DNA of 64,000 nt from Coprobacillaceae bacterium UN01-12pH3A (lineage in GTDB: Bacteria > Bacillota_I > Bacilli_A > Erysipelotrichales > Coprobacillaceae): contig JAQENU010000005.1 in assembly GCA_027676805.1 (NCBI GenBank), positions 124,001 to 188,000 of the forward strand, given 5' to 3'. The notes beneath the pieces were generated by a model, which had not been told where the DNA came from, ran no database searches, and saw only the letters and a list, made by a program, of their open reading frames with translations. Below, in pieces: positions 47,978-57,481 of the stretch (its first letter is position 1; the number at the start of each line of letters is the position of its first letter). The position numbers and the translations under genes were made by a program.

Positions 47978-49130
47978 AGTCTAAAAACTGTGAAAAGCGT
48001 TCCTTTTCTTTTTTAAATAAGTCATTGAAAACAGAATCTGGAATAAACCCTTCCTCCCACCAAATTTGATCAATTGCAAAATGAGAGGTGGTGCGATCAG
48101 GATCAAAGCGCCCGACCAAATGATCTTTGTATAAAATAGGCAGAACATAGTAGCCAAACTGACGGTCTTTCACTGGCTTATACACTTCCCAGCGATATTC
48201 AAAGTCAAATAACTCTTGAATCAGCTGGCGATCCCAAATCAAATTATCCAAAGGGGCGATGAAACGGACAAACGGTGAAAGTCGTATCGGCGTTTCCAGC
48301 TGTTTTAAATGTTCAGTCGCAATATAATAATGATACTTGGAATCATGGATACGAAATTCTGTTAATTTTCCTTTTTCACATAATGAACGGATAGCTGCTT
48401 TTCGTGTGGTGCTGTTGGAAAGATGAAGCCCCTGCCAGCCCGAACCGGAGCGATCCCAATAAAAGCCAATACTATTGATTCTTCTCAGGGTATACCATTC
48501 AATAAAAGAAAGATCGTCTTCAAAAGGATCTTCATCTAATAAGTAGGAAGCTGGAATCAATTTTTCGATACAGTCATAGATTTTCATGGCACCATTGCGA
48601 GAATGGATGCCGAGACGTTCATGGGCGTACAAATAGTCTAAGGCAACACTGGCAATTCGGCTATTTCCCCAGTCACTTTTGTTTAAAGCACGAAAGGAAA
48701 GATCTTTTCCTGAACAAGGCGCCTTTTCTTTGAATTCATCAAAGACAGCATCAATATATTTATATACTTCCTCTTGATGACGATACTCAATAGCAAGTTC
48801 ATTATAATGGGCAAAGTGCTGACGGACACGTTTGAAATAGGGATATTGAGACATCGGATAAATACAGACTTCCTTATCATAGCCATCGACTAAAAGCCGA
48901 TCTTTATAAAGCAGCTGATCTAAGGTTGTCCGGTTGACATGGGAAAAGCGGCTAAATAGGACAATCTCAGGATTTCGCCCTACGATATTCAAGGGATCAT
49001 ATTGAATAGAACCAATTTTTTGCAGATAGCGAAGAATACCGCGATTATTTTTTCCATGCGTATTTAATTTATCTAAGCCATGATAGCGAATTAAAAAACG
49101 TCTTGCCTGTGTTTTGGATAATGTAAGCAT
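47976..49130 (-). CDS. HTH_42 (YcaQ/AlkX-like) DNA glycosylase family protein
   Basis: 384 aa. Winged-helix protein of the AlkZ-like family. The segment GSIQYDPLNIVGRNP carries Gln43-x-Asp45, the QxD motif of YcaQ/AlkX, which excises alkylated bases and unhooks interstrand cross-links in E. coli. Later blocks (LYKDRLLVDGYDKEVCIYP, PLDNLIWDR, VGRFDPDR) are typical. Repair of damage by alkylating natural products is a reasonable inference. Start preceded by GGCGGGTG. Confidence 0.78.
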   Translation of the reverse strand: MLTLSKTQARRFLIRYHGLDKLNTHGKNNRGILRYLQKIGSIQYDPLNIVGRNPEIVLFSRFSHVNRTTLDQLLYKDRLLVDGYDKEVCIYPMSQYPYFKRVRQHFAHYNELAIEYRHQEEVYKYIDAVFDEFKEKAPCSGKDLSFRALNKSDWGNSRIASVALDYLYAHERLGIHSRNGAMKIYDCIEKLIPASYLLDEDPFEDDLSFIEWYTLRRINSIGFYWDRSGSGWQGLHLSNSTTRKAAIRSLCEKGKLTEFRIHDSKYHYYIATEHLKQLETPIRLSPFVRFIAPLDNLIWDRQLIQELFDFEYRWEVYKPVKDRQFGYYVLPILYKDHLVGRFDPDRTTSHFAIDQIWWEEGFIPDSVFNDLFKKEKERFSQFLD

Positions 49131-49313
49131 AAATTCACCCGCCTTTTAAGCTCATTATACAAGATTCTTTCTTTTTTAGCGACCCTTTGCTGATAGAGAT
49201 CGGTTGTATTTTTCTTTTTTAGATAAAACAATTTCTATTTTTCGCTAGTGAGTAGTGCTTTTTAATAGAAAAAGTGATAAAATATGTCCAGATAAAAATA
49301 AAGGGGGATAAAG

Positions 49314-50297
49314 ATGAAAATTAGAATTGGAATCGTTGGTTATGGAAACCTTGGCCGTGGAGTGGAAAGTGCCGTTACAAATAGTGACGATATGGAACTA
49401 GTCGGCGTATTTACTCGTCGTGATCCAAGTAGTGTTCATACACATACTTCACTGCCTGTTTATAAAATGGAAGAAGCTTTCAATATGAAAGATAAGATTG
49501 ATGTCATGATCCTGTGTGGGGGAAGTGCAAATGACTTGCCTGTTCAAACACCGCAATTTGCAGAATGCTTTAATGTCGTTGATAGTTTTGATACTCACGC
49601 TAAAATACCGGAACATTTTAACCGTGTAAATGAAGCTTGTAAAATCGGGCAAACCATCGCTGTCATTTCAGCTGGCTGGGATCCGGGAATGTTCTCATTG
49701 AACCGTTTATACGGACAAGCAATCCTGCCTCATGGAGCAGATTATACCTTCTGGGGAAAAGGAGTCAGTCAAGGTCACTCTGATGCGATCCGCAGAATCG
49801 ATGGGGTGAAAGATGCCCGTCAATATACAATTCCAGTAGAAGCGGCATTGGAAAGCGTTCGTGATGGACAGAATCCTACCCTAACAACAAGACAAAAACA
49901 TACTCGTGAATGTTTTGTAGTGGCTGAAGAAGGGGCAGATTTAGCTAAGATTGAAGAAACAATTAAGACAATGCCTAACTACTTTGCCGATTATGATACA
50001 ACGGTGCACTTTATCAGTGAAGATGAATTGCAAAGAGATCATCAGGGAATTCCTCATGGCGGTGTCGTGTTTAGAAGCGGGACTACCGGATTTGATCAGG
50101 AAAATAAGCATGTGATCGAATATCGTTTAAAATTAGATTCTAATCCTGAGTTTACTTCAAGTGTATTAGTGGCTTATGCCAGAGCGGCATATAGAATGCA
50201 CCAAGAGGGGATGAGTGGCTGCAAAACTGTATTGGATATCGCACCAGCTTATTTACATCCTGCTAATGGAGAAGAACTGCGTAAAAATTTATTATAA
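49314..50297 (+). CDS. ddh: meso-Diaminopimelate D-dehydrogenase
   Basis: 327 aa. The N-terminal NADP fold VGYGNLGRGVE, then FTRRDP, CGGSANDLP, VDSFDTHAKIP, AGWDPGM and WGKGVSQGHSDAIRRI are hallmarks of Ddh. It makes meso-diaminopimelate in one step from tetrahydrodipicolinate, supplying lysine and cell-wall peptide. ATG behind AAAGGGGG. Alone between a promoter-like gap and a terminator. Confidence 0.96.
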   Translation: MKIRIGIVGYGNLGRGVESAVTNSDDMELVGVFTRRDPSSVHTHTSLPVYKMEEAFNMKDKIDVMILCGGSANDLPVQTPQFAECFNVVDSFDTHAKIPEHFNRVNEACKIGQTIAVISAGWDPGMFSLNRLYGQAILPHGADYTFWGKGVSQGHSDAIRRIDGVKDARQYTIPVEAALESVRDGQNPTLTTRQKHTRECFVVAEEGADLAKIEETIKTMPNYFADYDTTVHFISEDELQRDHQGIPHGGVVFRSGTTGFDQENKHVIEYRLKLDSNPEFTSSVLVAYARAAYRMHQEGMSGCKTVLDIAPAYLHPANGEELRKNLL

Positions 50298-50303
50298 TAA
50301 ATG

Positions 50304-50340
50304 AAGCATAGAAATTATAGCTATTTCTGTGCTTTTTCTT
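50304..50340 (+). terminator. Terminator after ddh
   Basis: Stem AAGCATAGAAAT / ATTTCTGTGCTT (one G-U) with 7-base loop and T tail. Confidence 0.8.
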
Positions 50341-50561
50341 TTGAAGAAGTTAGGTGAGTAAATAAATATTATTGAATAGGCATTATAAAGATTGAATAAA
50401 TGGATAAGATTCTTAAAAATAAACGACTTGTTTAGGGTGAAAAGACTAAACAGGGGTATTGACAGGTTCGGTACGTTTTACTGTAAGATGGATTTATAAA
50501 CTCAATTGATAGTCTTTTTAAAGATAAACGGACTATATTGATATTATTAAGGAGGAGAACA

Positions 50562-51221
50562 ATGAGTGGAGAAACGATGTTAGAATTAGAATATTTACTG
50601 CGTGTTTTGATAGCTGCAGTCTGTGGCTGTCTGATTGGATATGAACGTAATAACCGTAATAAGGAAGCTGGAATCCGAACCCATATGATCGTTGCTTTTG
50701 GATCAGCTTTGATCATGGTGATTTCCAAGTATGCTTTCTTTGATATGCCGGGGCAAGCGGATGTTTCTCGTATTGCTGCACAGGTAGTAAGCGGGATTGG
50801 GTTTTTAGGTGCCGGGATTATTTTTGTGCGTAATGAAACAGTCAACGGTCTGACGACTGCGGCGGGTGTTTGGGCAACCGCGGGTATCGGAATGTGTATC
50901 GGAAGCGGAATGTACGCATTAGGTATCGCTGCCACCATTGGCATGCTGCTGATTCAAATTATTTCACATACGCGTTTATTTTATCGTCATATGAATGAAC
51001 ATAGCTATTTGGAAGTAGAAGTGGATCAAGTCGATTCTATTTCTAAATTAAATACATTATTTGAAACACACAAGATTCCGATTTATTCGATGAGTGTGGA
51101 TAAGCAAAAGGATCAGTCCATCCATATTAAGTTAGAGATCGAATATCCTAAAACAAAAGATAAAAAAGACTTGCTTGCTTTACTGAGCCAACAGCCTTTC
51201 ATATTAAAATGTCAGTATTAA
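50562..51221 (+). CDS. MgtC/SapB-family membrane protein
   Basis: 219 aa. Four to five helices in the first 140 residues with GCLIGYERNNRNKEAGIRTH, GFLGAGIIF and TAAGVWATAGIGM, as in MgtC; the C-terminal cytosolic part looks like an ACT-type domain. MgtC proteins affect membrane ATPase activity and magnesium or acid stress. ATG behind AAGGAGGAG. A possible TTGACA at 50459 lies 100 bp upstream, leaving an untranslated leader that deserves folding. Confidence 0.88.
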   Translation: MSGETMLELEYLLRVLIAAVCGCLIGYERNNRNKEAGIRTHMIVAFGSALIMVISKYAFFDMPGQADVSRIAAQVVSGIGFLGAGIIFVRNETVNGLTTAAGVWATAGIGMCIGSGMYALGIAATIGMLLIQIISHTRLFYRHMNEHSYLEVEVDQVDSISKLNTLFETHKIPIYSMSVDKQKDQSIHIKLEIEYPKTKDKKDLLALLSQQPFILKCQY

Positions 51222-51231
51222 TAGTACAATT

Positions 51232-51257
51232 AAATCCGGTTATATCGGATTTTTTTG
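51232..51257 (+). terminator. Terminator after the MgtC-like gene
   Basis: Perfect 7-bp stem AAATCCG / CGGATTT, loop GTTATAT, T tail. Confidence 0.8.
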
Positions 51258-51280
51258 TTAAAACAGAAGGAATAGGGGCA

Positions 51281-51297
51281 GAAAATTGACAATTTTC
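51281..51297. promoter_or_regulatory. 17-bp perfect palindrome upstream of the ligase operon
   Basis: GAAAATTG-A-CAATTTTC, 22 bp upstream of the -35 of the following promoter. A possible operator; no regulator gene is adjacent. Confidence 0.45.
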
Positions 51298-51318
51298 TAC
51301 TTTATTTTTCAAGACTAA

Positions 51319-51347
51319 TTTACATTGCGGGCAGGGTATATTATAAT
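51319..51347 (+). promoter_or_regulatory. Sigma-A-type promoter of the CofE-like/GuaA operon
   Basis: TTTACA, 17-bp spacer, TATAAT. It lies 41 bp before the ATG. Confidence 0.75.
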
Positions 51348-51388
51348 ACGTCTGTATGCAGTAATTTAAATTTAGAAGGGGCGTTATT

Positions 51389-52579
51389 ATGGAAAGAAAA
51401 GTTGGAACCGTTTCAAGAGGGATTCGTTGCCCGATTATCAGAGAAGGAGACGATTTAGCTAAAGTCGTTGTTGACAGTGTATTGGATGCTGCTAAGAGCG
51501 AAGGCTTCGAACTAAGAGATCGTGATGTTATTTCAATAACAGAATCAATCGTCGCAAGATCACAGGGAAACTATGCTTCAGTAGAAGCTATTGCAAGTGA
51601 TGTGAAATCTAAATTAGGCGGAGAAACGATTGGAGTTATTCTTCCAATATTATCTCGTAACCGTTTTGCAATCTGTTTAAGAGGAATTGCAATGGGCGCA
51701 AAAAAAGTAGTATTGATGTTAAGCTATCCAAGTGATGAAGTTGGAAATCAGTTAGTAAGTTTGGATGCTTTAGATGAAGCGGGAGTTAATCCTTACAGCG
51801 ATGTTTTAACTTTAGAAAAGTATCGTGAATTATTTGGTGAGAATGCACATGAATTTACAGGTGTTGATTATGTAGCTTATTATGCAGATTTAATTAAGGA
51901 AGCCGGTGCAGAAGTAGAAATTATTTTTGCCAACCAAGCTAAGACTATTTTAAATTATGCCGATCATATCCTAACTTGTGATATTCATACCAGAGCACGT
52001 ACAAAACGCATTTTAAAAGCAGCCGGAGCAAAAGTAGTTTGTGGATTAGATGATATTCTGACTAGCAGTGTGAATGGCAGCGGATATAACAGTAAATATG
52101 GTTTATTAGGATCTAATAAATCAACAGAAGATACAATTAAATTATTCCCAAGAGAATGTCAGGATTTAGTAGAAGATATTCAGCAAATTATTTTAGATAA
52201 AACCGGAAAATATATTGAAGTAATGGTGTATGGAGATGGGGCGTTCAAAGATCCTCAAGGGAAGATCTGGGAATTAGCTGATCCATGTGTTTCACCTGCC
52301 TTTACTAAGGGATTAGTTGGAACTCCAAATGAGTTGAAATTAAAATATTTAGCGGATAATGATTTTAAAGACTTGACTGGTGAAGAATTACGTGACGCTA
52401 TTGCGAGCAGCATTAAAGAAAAAGATGATAATTTAGTAGGAAATATGGCTTCACAAGGAACAACACCAAGACAATTAACGGATTTGATTGGTTCATTATG
52501 CGACTTGACAAGTGGTTCCGGAGATAAAGGGACACCGGTTGTTTTAGTTCAAGGATATTTTGACAATTATGCAAATTAA
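51389..52579 (+). CDS. CofE-like (F420-0:gamma-glutamyl ligase family) protein
   Basis: 396 aa. The CofE fold is recognised by [52 protein letters not shown] and the Gly/Ser-rich tail. Known members add glutamate to coenzyme F420-0 using GTP. No F420 genes are in the window and F420 is not expected in this type of organism, so the acceptor is probably something else. The next gene, 10 bp downstream, is a GuaA paralogue without its own glutaminase; the two are almost certainly co-transcribed and may act in one pathway. ATG behind AGAAGGGG. Confidence 0.82.
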   Translation: MERKVGTVSRGIRCPIIREGDDLAKVVVDSVLDAAKSEGFELRDRDVISITESIVARSQGNYASVEAIASDVKSKLGGETIGVILPILSRNRFAICLRGIAMGAKKVVLMLSYPSDEVGNQLVSLDALDEAGVNPYSDVLTLEKYRELFGENAHEFTGVDYVAYYADLIKEAGAEVEIIFANQAKTILNYADHILTCDIHTRARTKRILKAAGAKVVCGLDDILTSSVNGSGYNSKYGLLGSNKSTEDTIKLFPRECQDLVEDIQQIILDKTGKYIEVMVYGDGAFKDPQGKIWELADPCVSPAFTKGLVGTPNELKLKYLADNDFKDLTGEELRDAIASSIKEKDDNLVGNMASQGTTPRQLTDLIGSLCDLTSGSGDKGTPVVLVQGYFDNYAN

Positions 52580-52589
52580 GGAGAATAAG

Positions 52590-53891
52590 ATGAAACAAGA
52601 TATGATCGTAATATTAGACTTAGGAAGTCATCAGAATACTACTATTGCCCGTGAGATTCGTGCTTTAGGTGTATATAGTGAAATCAAACCTCATGATATT
52701 ACTGTAGATGAGTTAAAAGCTTTAAGCAACGTTAAAGGAATTATCATCAGCGGTGGTGAAAATAATGTGATTGTTGGGGAAAAAATCGATGTTGCCAGTG
52801 ATTTATATACTGCCGGATATCCAATTATTGCTTTTGACCATGAACTGTCAAAAGTAGAAAATAAAGCATATCCAAAGGATGAAGCAGAATTAAGAGCTGT
52901 TTTAAAATCATTTGTTTTTGATGAATGTCACGCGGAAACAAATTGGAACATGAAAAACTTCATTAATGATCAAATTGAATTAATCAAAAAACAAGTCGGA
53001 GATAAAAAAGTATTATTGGCTTTATCTGGCGGAGTAGATTCATCAGTTGTTGCAGCGTTATTGATTAAAGCTATTGGTCAGCAGTTGGTATGTGTTCACG
53101 TTAATCATGGATTGATGCGTAAAAATGAATCTGAAAGTGTTGTGGAAGTATTTAAAAATCAGTTGCATGCTAACCTTGTTTATGTAGATGCCAGTGAACG
53201 CTTCTTAACAAAGTTGAAAGATGTGGATGATCCTGAACAAAAACGTAAAATTATTGGGGCTGAATTTATCCGTGTATTTGAAGAGGAAGCAAGAAAATTA
53301 GATGGAATTGAGTTCTTGGCTCAAGGAACAATTTATCCGGATATTATCGAAAGTGGAACTAAGACAGCAAAGACAATTAAGTCGCATCATAATGTTGGCG
53401 GATTGCCTGAAGACTTGCAGTTCTCTTTAGTTGAACCTTTATATCAATTATTTAAAGATGAAGTTCGTGCTTGTGGTGTGGAATTGGGATTACCATATGA
53501 AATGGTTTACAGACAGCCGTTCCCAGGTCCGGGACTTGGAGTTCGTTGTTTAGGTGCGATCACTAAAGATCGTTTGGAAGCTGTTAGAGAATCTGATGCT
53601 ATTTTGAGAGAGGAATTCGCTAAAGCAGGATTGGATAAAAAAGTATGGCAGTATTTTACAGTTGTTCCTGATTTTAAATCTGTAGGGGTTAAAAATAATG
53701 AACGCTGCTTTGAATATCCAGTGATCATTCGCGCAGTAAATACAATTGATGCTATGACGGCAACGATTGAACAAATTGATTGGGCAATCTTAATGAAGAT
53801 TACAGATCGTATCTTAGCAGAGGTGAAGAATGTTAATCGTGTGTGCTATGACATGTCACCGAAGCCATGTGCGACGATTGAGTGGGAGTAG
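52590..53891 (+). CDS. GuaA paralogue with degenerate amidotransferase domain
   Basis: 433 aa, against 514 for the first GuaA. The N-terminal amidotransferase fold is cut to about 110 residues: the opening ILDLGSHQNTTIAREIRALG remains but the catalytic Cys loop and the HPE pair are gone. The ATP-pyrophosphatase domain is intact (LSGGVDSSV, Ser146; [10 protein letters not shown]; end KPCATIEWE). It could aminate XMP or a similar substrate with free ammonia or an outside glutaminase. ATG behind AAGGAG, 10 bp after the CofE-like gene. Foreign DNA starts after its 3' end, as with the first guaA. Confidence 0.85.
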   Translation: MKQDMIVILDLGSHQNTTIAREIRALGVYSEIKPHDITVDELKALSNVKGIIISGGENNVIVGEKIDVASDLYTAGYPIIAFDHELSKVENKAYPKDEAELRAVLKSFVFDECHAETNWNMKNFINDQIELIKKQVGDKKVLLALSGGVDSSVVAALLIKAIGQQLVCVHVNHGLMRKNESESVVEVFKNQLHANLVYVDASERFLTKLKDVDDPEQKRKIIGAEFIRVFEEEARKLDGIEFLAQGTIYPDIIESGTKTAKTIKSHHNVGGLPEDLQFSLVEPLYQLFKDEVRACGVELGLPYEMVYRQPFPGPGLGVRCLGAITKDRLEAVRESDAILREEFAKAGLDKKVWQYFTVVPDFKSVGVKNNERCFEYPVIIRAVNTIDAMTATIEQIDWAILMKITDRILAEVKNVNRVCYDMSPKPCATIEWE

Positions 53892-54261
53892 TTGTAAATT
53901 GATATAATATGAATTCTGATGGCAAACAATCTTTATGGTTGAATGTCATCTTTTTATTTTCCCAATTTTTTATAAACAACAATATTTTATTGTCGAAATT
54001 ATTGTCAGTCCTAAACACTAAAAATATAAATGTTGGAAAATTATAGGGATAAAATTATATTTTTAAACTAAAAATGCGTTTGGAATATGCTATTCCTTAA
54101 AAAATGTGCAACAACTGATTTGTTATAAACATGTATTTTTCATTATATTTCTTTACTGAGTTTTATCTGTATTTATTTATTAAGAATGTTATAATTAATT
54201 ATATTAACGATTTATAAAAGGAAAAATATTAAGATTATTACTATTTAAGGAGGAATATTAA
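53892..54261. other. Intergenic region at the left edge of island 2
   Basis: After the terminator at 53918-53956 the sequence is very AT-rich without a gene. The first island gene has a site GGAGGA at 54250. Confidence 0.5.
53918..53956 (+). terminator. Terminator after the second guaA
   Basis: Stem GATGGCA / TGTCATC (one G-U) with 19-base loop and TTTTTATTTT. Confidence 0.6.
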
Positions 54262-54906
54262 ATGTCATTAGAGAAAGAAGTAAGAGAATTTGTTCGAAAC
54301 TATTGCACTAAGGATTTACCTGGGAATTTAGAGTGGCACATGAAAAAATTTGATTTTATAGACGATGATAATGAACTGAAAGATCGTCTTGGCAGAGCAT
54401 TTTATTCAGCAAGATACATGGCTAAACTTATGGAAGCTCTTTATGTCAGTGGTAATGAGCTACATCCTTTTGTTAAGTTTCAAATAATACAATATGCCTC
54501 TATTTATGAAGCGGTTATTACATATTTGCTCTGGAATAAATTTAAAGATGATTCAGAAGTTATTGCACTTGGAACACATAAAGCATATAAGCCAGTTAGC
54601 GCTCTAGGAAAATTAGTGAAAATGGAGTTCCAAAATGAAAAAATTTATACTTGCGTCTATAGGGATGAAAAGACTAATAGAAATAGTATAGCATTTAGTG
54701 ATAAGGTTGATTGCGGCGTCCGTATAGGCTTTATTAAGGTGGATTATGCAGAGGAAATAAAGTATATATATAAATTACGTAATCTTGCACATATTGAGGC
54801 AGAAGCAAAAAGTCAAACCGAAGTTGAGATTAGTAATGCTAAACTTGGTTATTGGCGAATGCAACCATTTTTAGAAGATATCTCTGCGTTTTTAAGTAAT
54901 GAATAG
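54262..54906 (+). CDS. Unknown protein with HEPN-like C-terminal motif
   Basis: 214 aa, mostly helical. The middle (QYASIYEAVITYLLWNKF) looks like the amphipathic helix of HEPN-type proteins and near the C-terminus is LRNLAHIE with Arg173 and His177. Known HEPN ribonucleases have R-N-x3-H, one residue longer, so the match is weak. ATG behind GGAGGA. First gene of island 2; a 220-bp gap separates it from the next three, so it may be a separate unit. Confidence 0.5.
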   Translation: MSLEKEVREFVRNYCTKDLPGNLEWHMKKFDFIDDDNELKDRLGRAFYSARYMAKLMEALYVSGNELHPFVKFQIIQYASIYEAVITYLLWNKFKDDSEVIALGTHKAYKPVSALGKLVKMEFQNEKIYTCVYRDEKTNRNSIAFSDKVDCGVRIGFIKVDYAEEIKYIYKLRNLAHIEAEAKSQTEVEISNAKLGYWRMQPFLEDISAFLSNE

Positions 54907-55128
54907 AAAGAATGTTTGTTAAACAATGATAAGTGATTTCGAATTGTTATAGAAAAGTTTGTTTAATATTTTTTTAGAAGTTTTATTCAAATTTGAATGT
55001 GTGATTATAGGAATTGAAATGACTAAATATTAAAGGCATGATTTTAGTGTTTGTAGTCTTATTAGTTATAAATCAATTAGTAATTCTATCAAGAATAGTT
55101 ATAAAGGTAATAAAAAGGAGAGATAAAA

Positions 55129-56904
55129 TTGGTTATAAGAGAAGATATAAAAAAATATTTACATATCGACTCTATTTTGACATTTGATAAAAACAAAGGG
55201 TTTACACTTTTAGAAAATGATGGAATAGACGAATTTTATAAGGCTATAGCAAATTTCAACGAAATTATATCTCATACATATATTAAAGATGGGGTTATGC
55301 TCTATGTTATTAATGATTATTTAATGACATTTGAATATAAATTTTCGGAAGTAAAGAGGTTATATGATTATTCTGTAGAAAAAGAACTAAAAAATATTCA
55401 AAATTATTTAGGAGATTTTCTGTTATCATTTCAGTTTTCGTTAGAAGCAGATATATATAAGAAATCAAGTATTTATAAAGAAGCATCGGAACTGTTCTAT
55501 CTTAGTTTTTCTAGGAATGATTTTTATAATGATGGTTTATATATTAACGATAGTTTAAATTATTTGAACGATTTGATGGCGCTTAGTCAAACGGGTTTAG
55601 ATATATCTTATTATTTTGATAATTTACCAAAATTATTTCAAAGAGCAAAGAATAATGTGAAATATCATACAGTTTTTGAAACTCTTTTAAATGAGGAGAA
55701 AATGCTTTCAAAACTTTTTGATTTTGATTTTGATATTATTAAACATTCTGATCAATATAATAAATATATTCAAGAAGGATGTTTTAATTTTACGGTAAAT
55801 CAATATAAATTTGAGTCTGCTTTAAGGCTGCTCCTTAAGTTAGATAAGCATAATGTTTTAGAAGCAAAATCATATATAAATGTTTTGAATTGTTTGATAA
55901 ATGAAATTAATAAAATAATCTATGAATTCAATAAAGGAATTAAAAATTCAATTTCATTTATTGCTAACATAGAATCTATTGTTTCATCATTTATCACAAT
56001 TAAGAAATGTCAAAAATTTAGAGAAAAATATGAAAATAAGATAGAGGAGTGTATTAAAGTCGTTTTATTTTGTAAAAGAAGTTATGTAAAAAGCGATAGC
56101 ATTAATGAGGGAATGGCATTAATCAAACATGAATTTGAGATTGAACAGCCTGTGTTTGAGAAAATGCAAAAAGACTTATCAAATAGTTTACAAAATGTTT
56201 TTATTTATTTAAGAGTTGATTTTGATTCTATTTTAGAAAGTGCTTTAAAATCATTTTCTGATACGCCACTTATTAATCTAGTGTCCAAAGTTACTATAAA
56301 TGCAGAATTAGGAACATATTATAGTTGGGACAAAATATCTCCTACAAATTTTTCTTTATATTATAACGATGAAGGGATTAAACTTACAGAATCTATGGGG
56401 TCACAATTAACTAATAAGTATAAGGGTGATTTCTATCTTTTAATGCTAAGACATATTTCTATGACATCTACCATGGCTGGGCAAATATTGTATGATAGGT
56501 TTAGAAATTTAGTTGACGAACAATTAAGACCTTATATAATTGATAAAGTTTTAAACTCGAATAATTCTGCGTATGAAAATGACTATATTTTATGTGCTCA
56601 TTTAATATTGTGTATAGAACAATTAATTTATGATCAACTTGCAAAATTAAAATTAGGGTTTGAGAGAAGTAAAATGTCTAGCAACTTAGAAAATTTATTT
56701 CAATATTATGTTGATGATAAATTATCGAGGGACGTTTATATGTTTGTAAATTATATATTATACGACGAGTTTGGATTGGAATATAGGAATAACTTTATGC
56801 ATGGTAATTTTGTACATAAGGAAGACTTGAGTGTAGAACTTTTATATATTTTCACTTGTGTTATTGGACTTCTTATCGTAGGTGGAAAAAATGAAAAATC
56901 ATAG
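55129..56904 (+). CDS. Large unknown protein with C-terminal HEPN (DUF4209-like) motif
   Basis: 591 aa, helical, no membrane segment. The C-terminus has DEFGLEYRNNFMHGNF with Arg553 and His558, matching the R-x4-H ribonuclease motif of HEPN domains and the RNxxxHG form common in DUF4209-like and abortive-infection proteins. The first 500 residues are not recognised. TTG start behind AAAGGAG. The next gene overlaps its end, and a third overlaps that, forming a coupled three-gene operon. RNA cleavage in defence is inferred from motif and setting. Confidence 0.6.
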   Translation: MVIREDIKKYLHIDSILTFDKNKGFTLLENDGIDEFYKAIANFNEIISHTYIKDGVMLYVINDYLMTFEYKFSEVKRLYDYSVEKELKNIQNYLGDFLLSFQFSLEADIYKKSSIYKEASELFYLSFSRNDFYNDGLYINDSLNYLNDLMALSQTGLDISYYFDNLPKLFQRAKNNVKYHTVFETLLNEEKMLSKLFDFDFDIIKHSDQYNKYIQEGCFNFTVNQYKFESALRLLLKLDKHNVLEAKSYINVLNCLINEINKIIYEFNKGIKNSISFIANIESIVSSFITIKKCQKFREKYENKIEECIKVVLFCKRSYVKSDSINEGMALIKHEFEIEQPVFEKMQKDLSNSLQNVFIYLRVDFDSILESALKSFSDTPLINLVSKVTINAELGTYYSWDKISPTNFSLYYNDEGIKLTESMGSQLTNKYKGDFYLLMLRHISMTSTMAGQILYDRFRNLVDEQLRPYIIDKVLNSNNSAYENDYILCAHLILCIEQLIYDQLAKLKLGFERSKMSSNLENLFQYYVDDKLSRDVYMFVNYILYDEFGLEYRNNFMHGNFVHKEDLSVELLYIFTCVIGLLIVGGKNEKS

Positions 56905-57481
56905 TTTTATTGATGATAAAGACGTTGAAATTCTTGTACAAAACAATTTAGATGAACAATCCTTATTTAATAGTATTAACGATAAACAAACAAAGATAAG
57001 TAGAAATTTATATAGTGTTATAAGAAGGCAGTATATGGATTTGAAAGAACTTAATTTGAGAATGTTACCTTTTTGTAATAATAAAAGTGAAACTTTATAC
57101 ATTATGTTTCTTACAATTGAAATTTATATTAAAGCAGAAGTTACAAAAAATTTTAACATAACTAGTTATGATGATAAAAAAGAAGGTATTTTGTATAAAA
57201 ACAGAAATTCTTATTTTAGTTTGAGTCAGATTGGACATGAAATTTATTATTTTTTTGATTTCATTGATTCTAATTGTCAAAATCCATTTTATGTTGATTT
57301 ACTTAAATTTCAAACAATACAAGAGAAAGTAGAACAGTTAGATTTACCAGAAAAAACCAGAAGAGATTATATATCACTAAGGTATAATTGCGACAAACAA
57401 ACTGAGTTCTTTTTTGAAAATAATGATATTGATTTAGATGAAAAGGATGAAATAAAGGAAGTGATGAAATATGTTGTATAG
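56891..57481 (+). CDS. Unknown protein, HEPN-like fold without catalytic motif
   Basis: 196 aa. YIMFLTIEIYIKAEV and SQIGHEIYYFFDFI resemble the 'EIYLKA...GHD' pattern of HEPN proteins, and SLRYNCDK may be the final helix, but no R-x4-H is present, so it could be a regulatory partner. It overlaps the previous gene by 14 bp and the next by 11 bp. The start could be GTG 56882 or ATG 56891; the latter follows TAGGTGG. Confidence 0.5.
   Translation: MKNHSFIDDKDVEILVQNNLDEQSLFNSINDKQTKISRNLYSVIRRQYMDLKELNLRMLPFCNNKSETLYIMFLTIEIYIKAEVTKNFNITSYDDKKEGILYKNRNSYFSLSQIGHEIYYFFDFIDSNCQNPFYVDLLKFQTIQEKVEQLDLPEKTRRDYISLRYNCDKQTEFFFENNDIDLDEKDEIKEVMKYVV

Noticed and set aside
51389..52579. Coenzyme F420 biosynthesis
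   Set aside because: Only the ligase family is present; no other F420 genes are seen and the neighbour is a GuaA paralogue.
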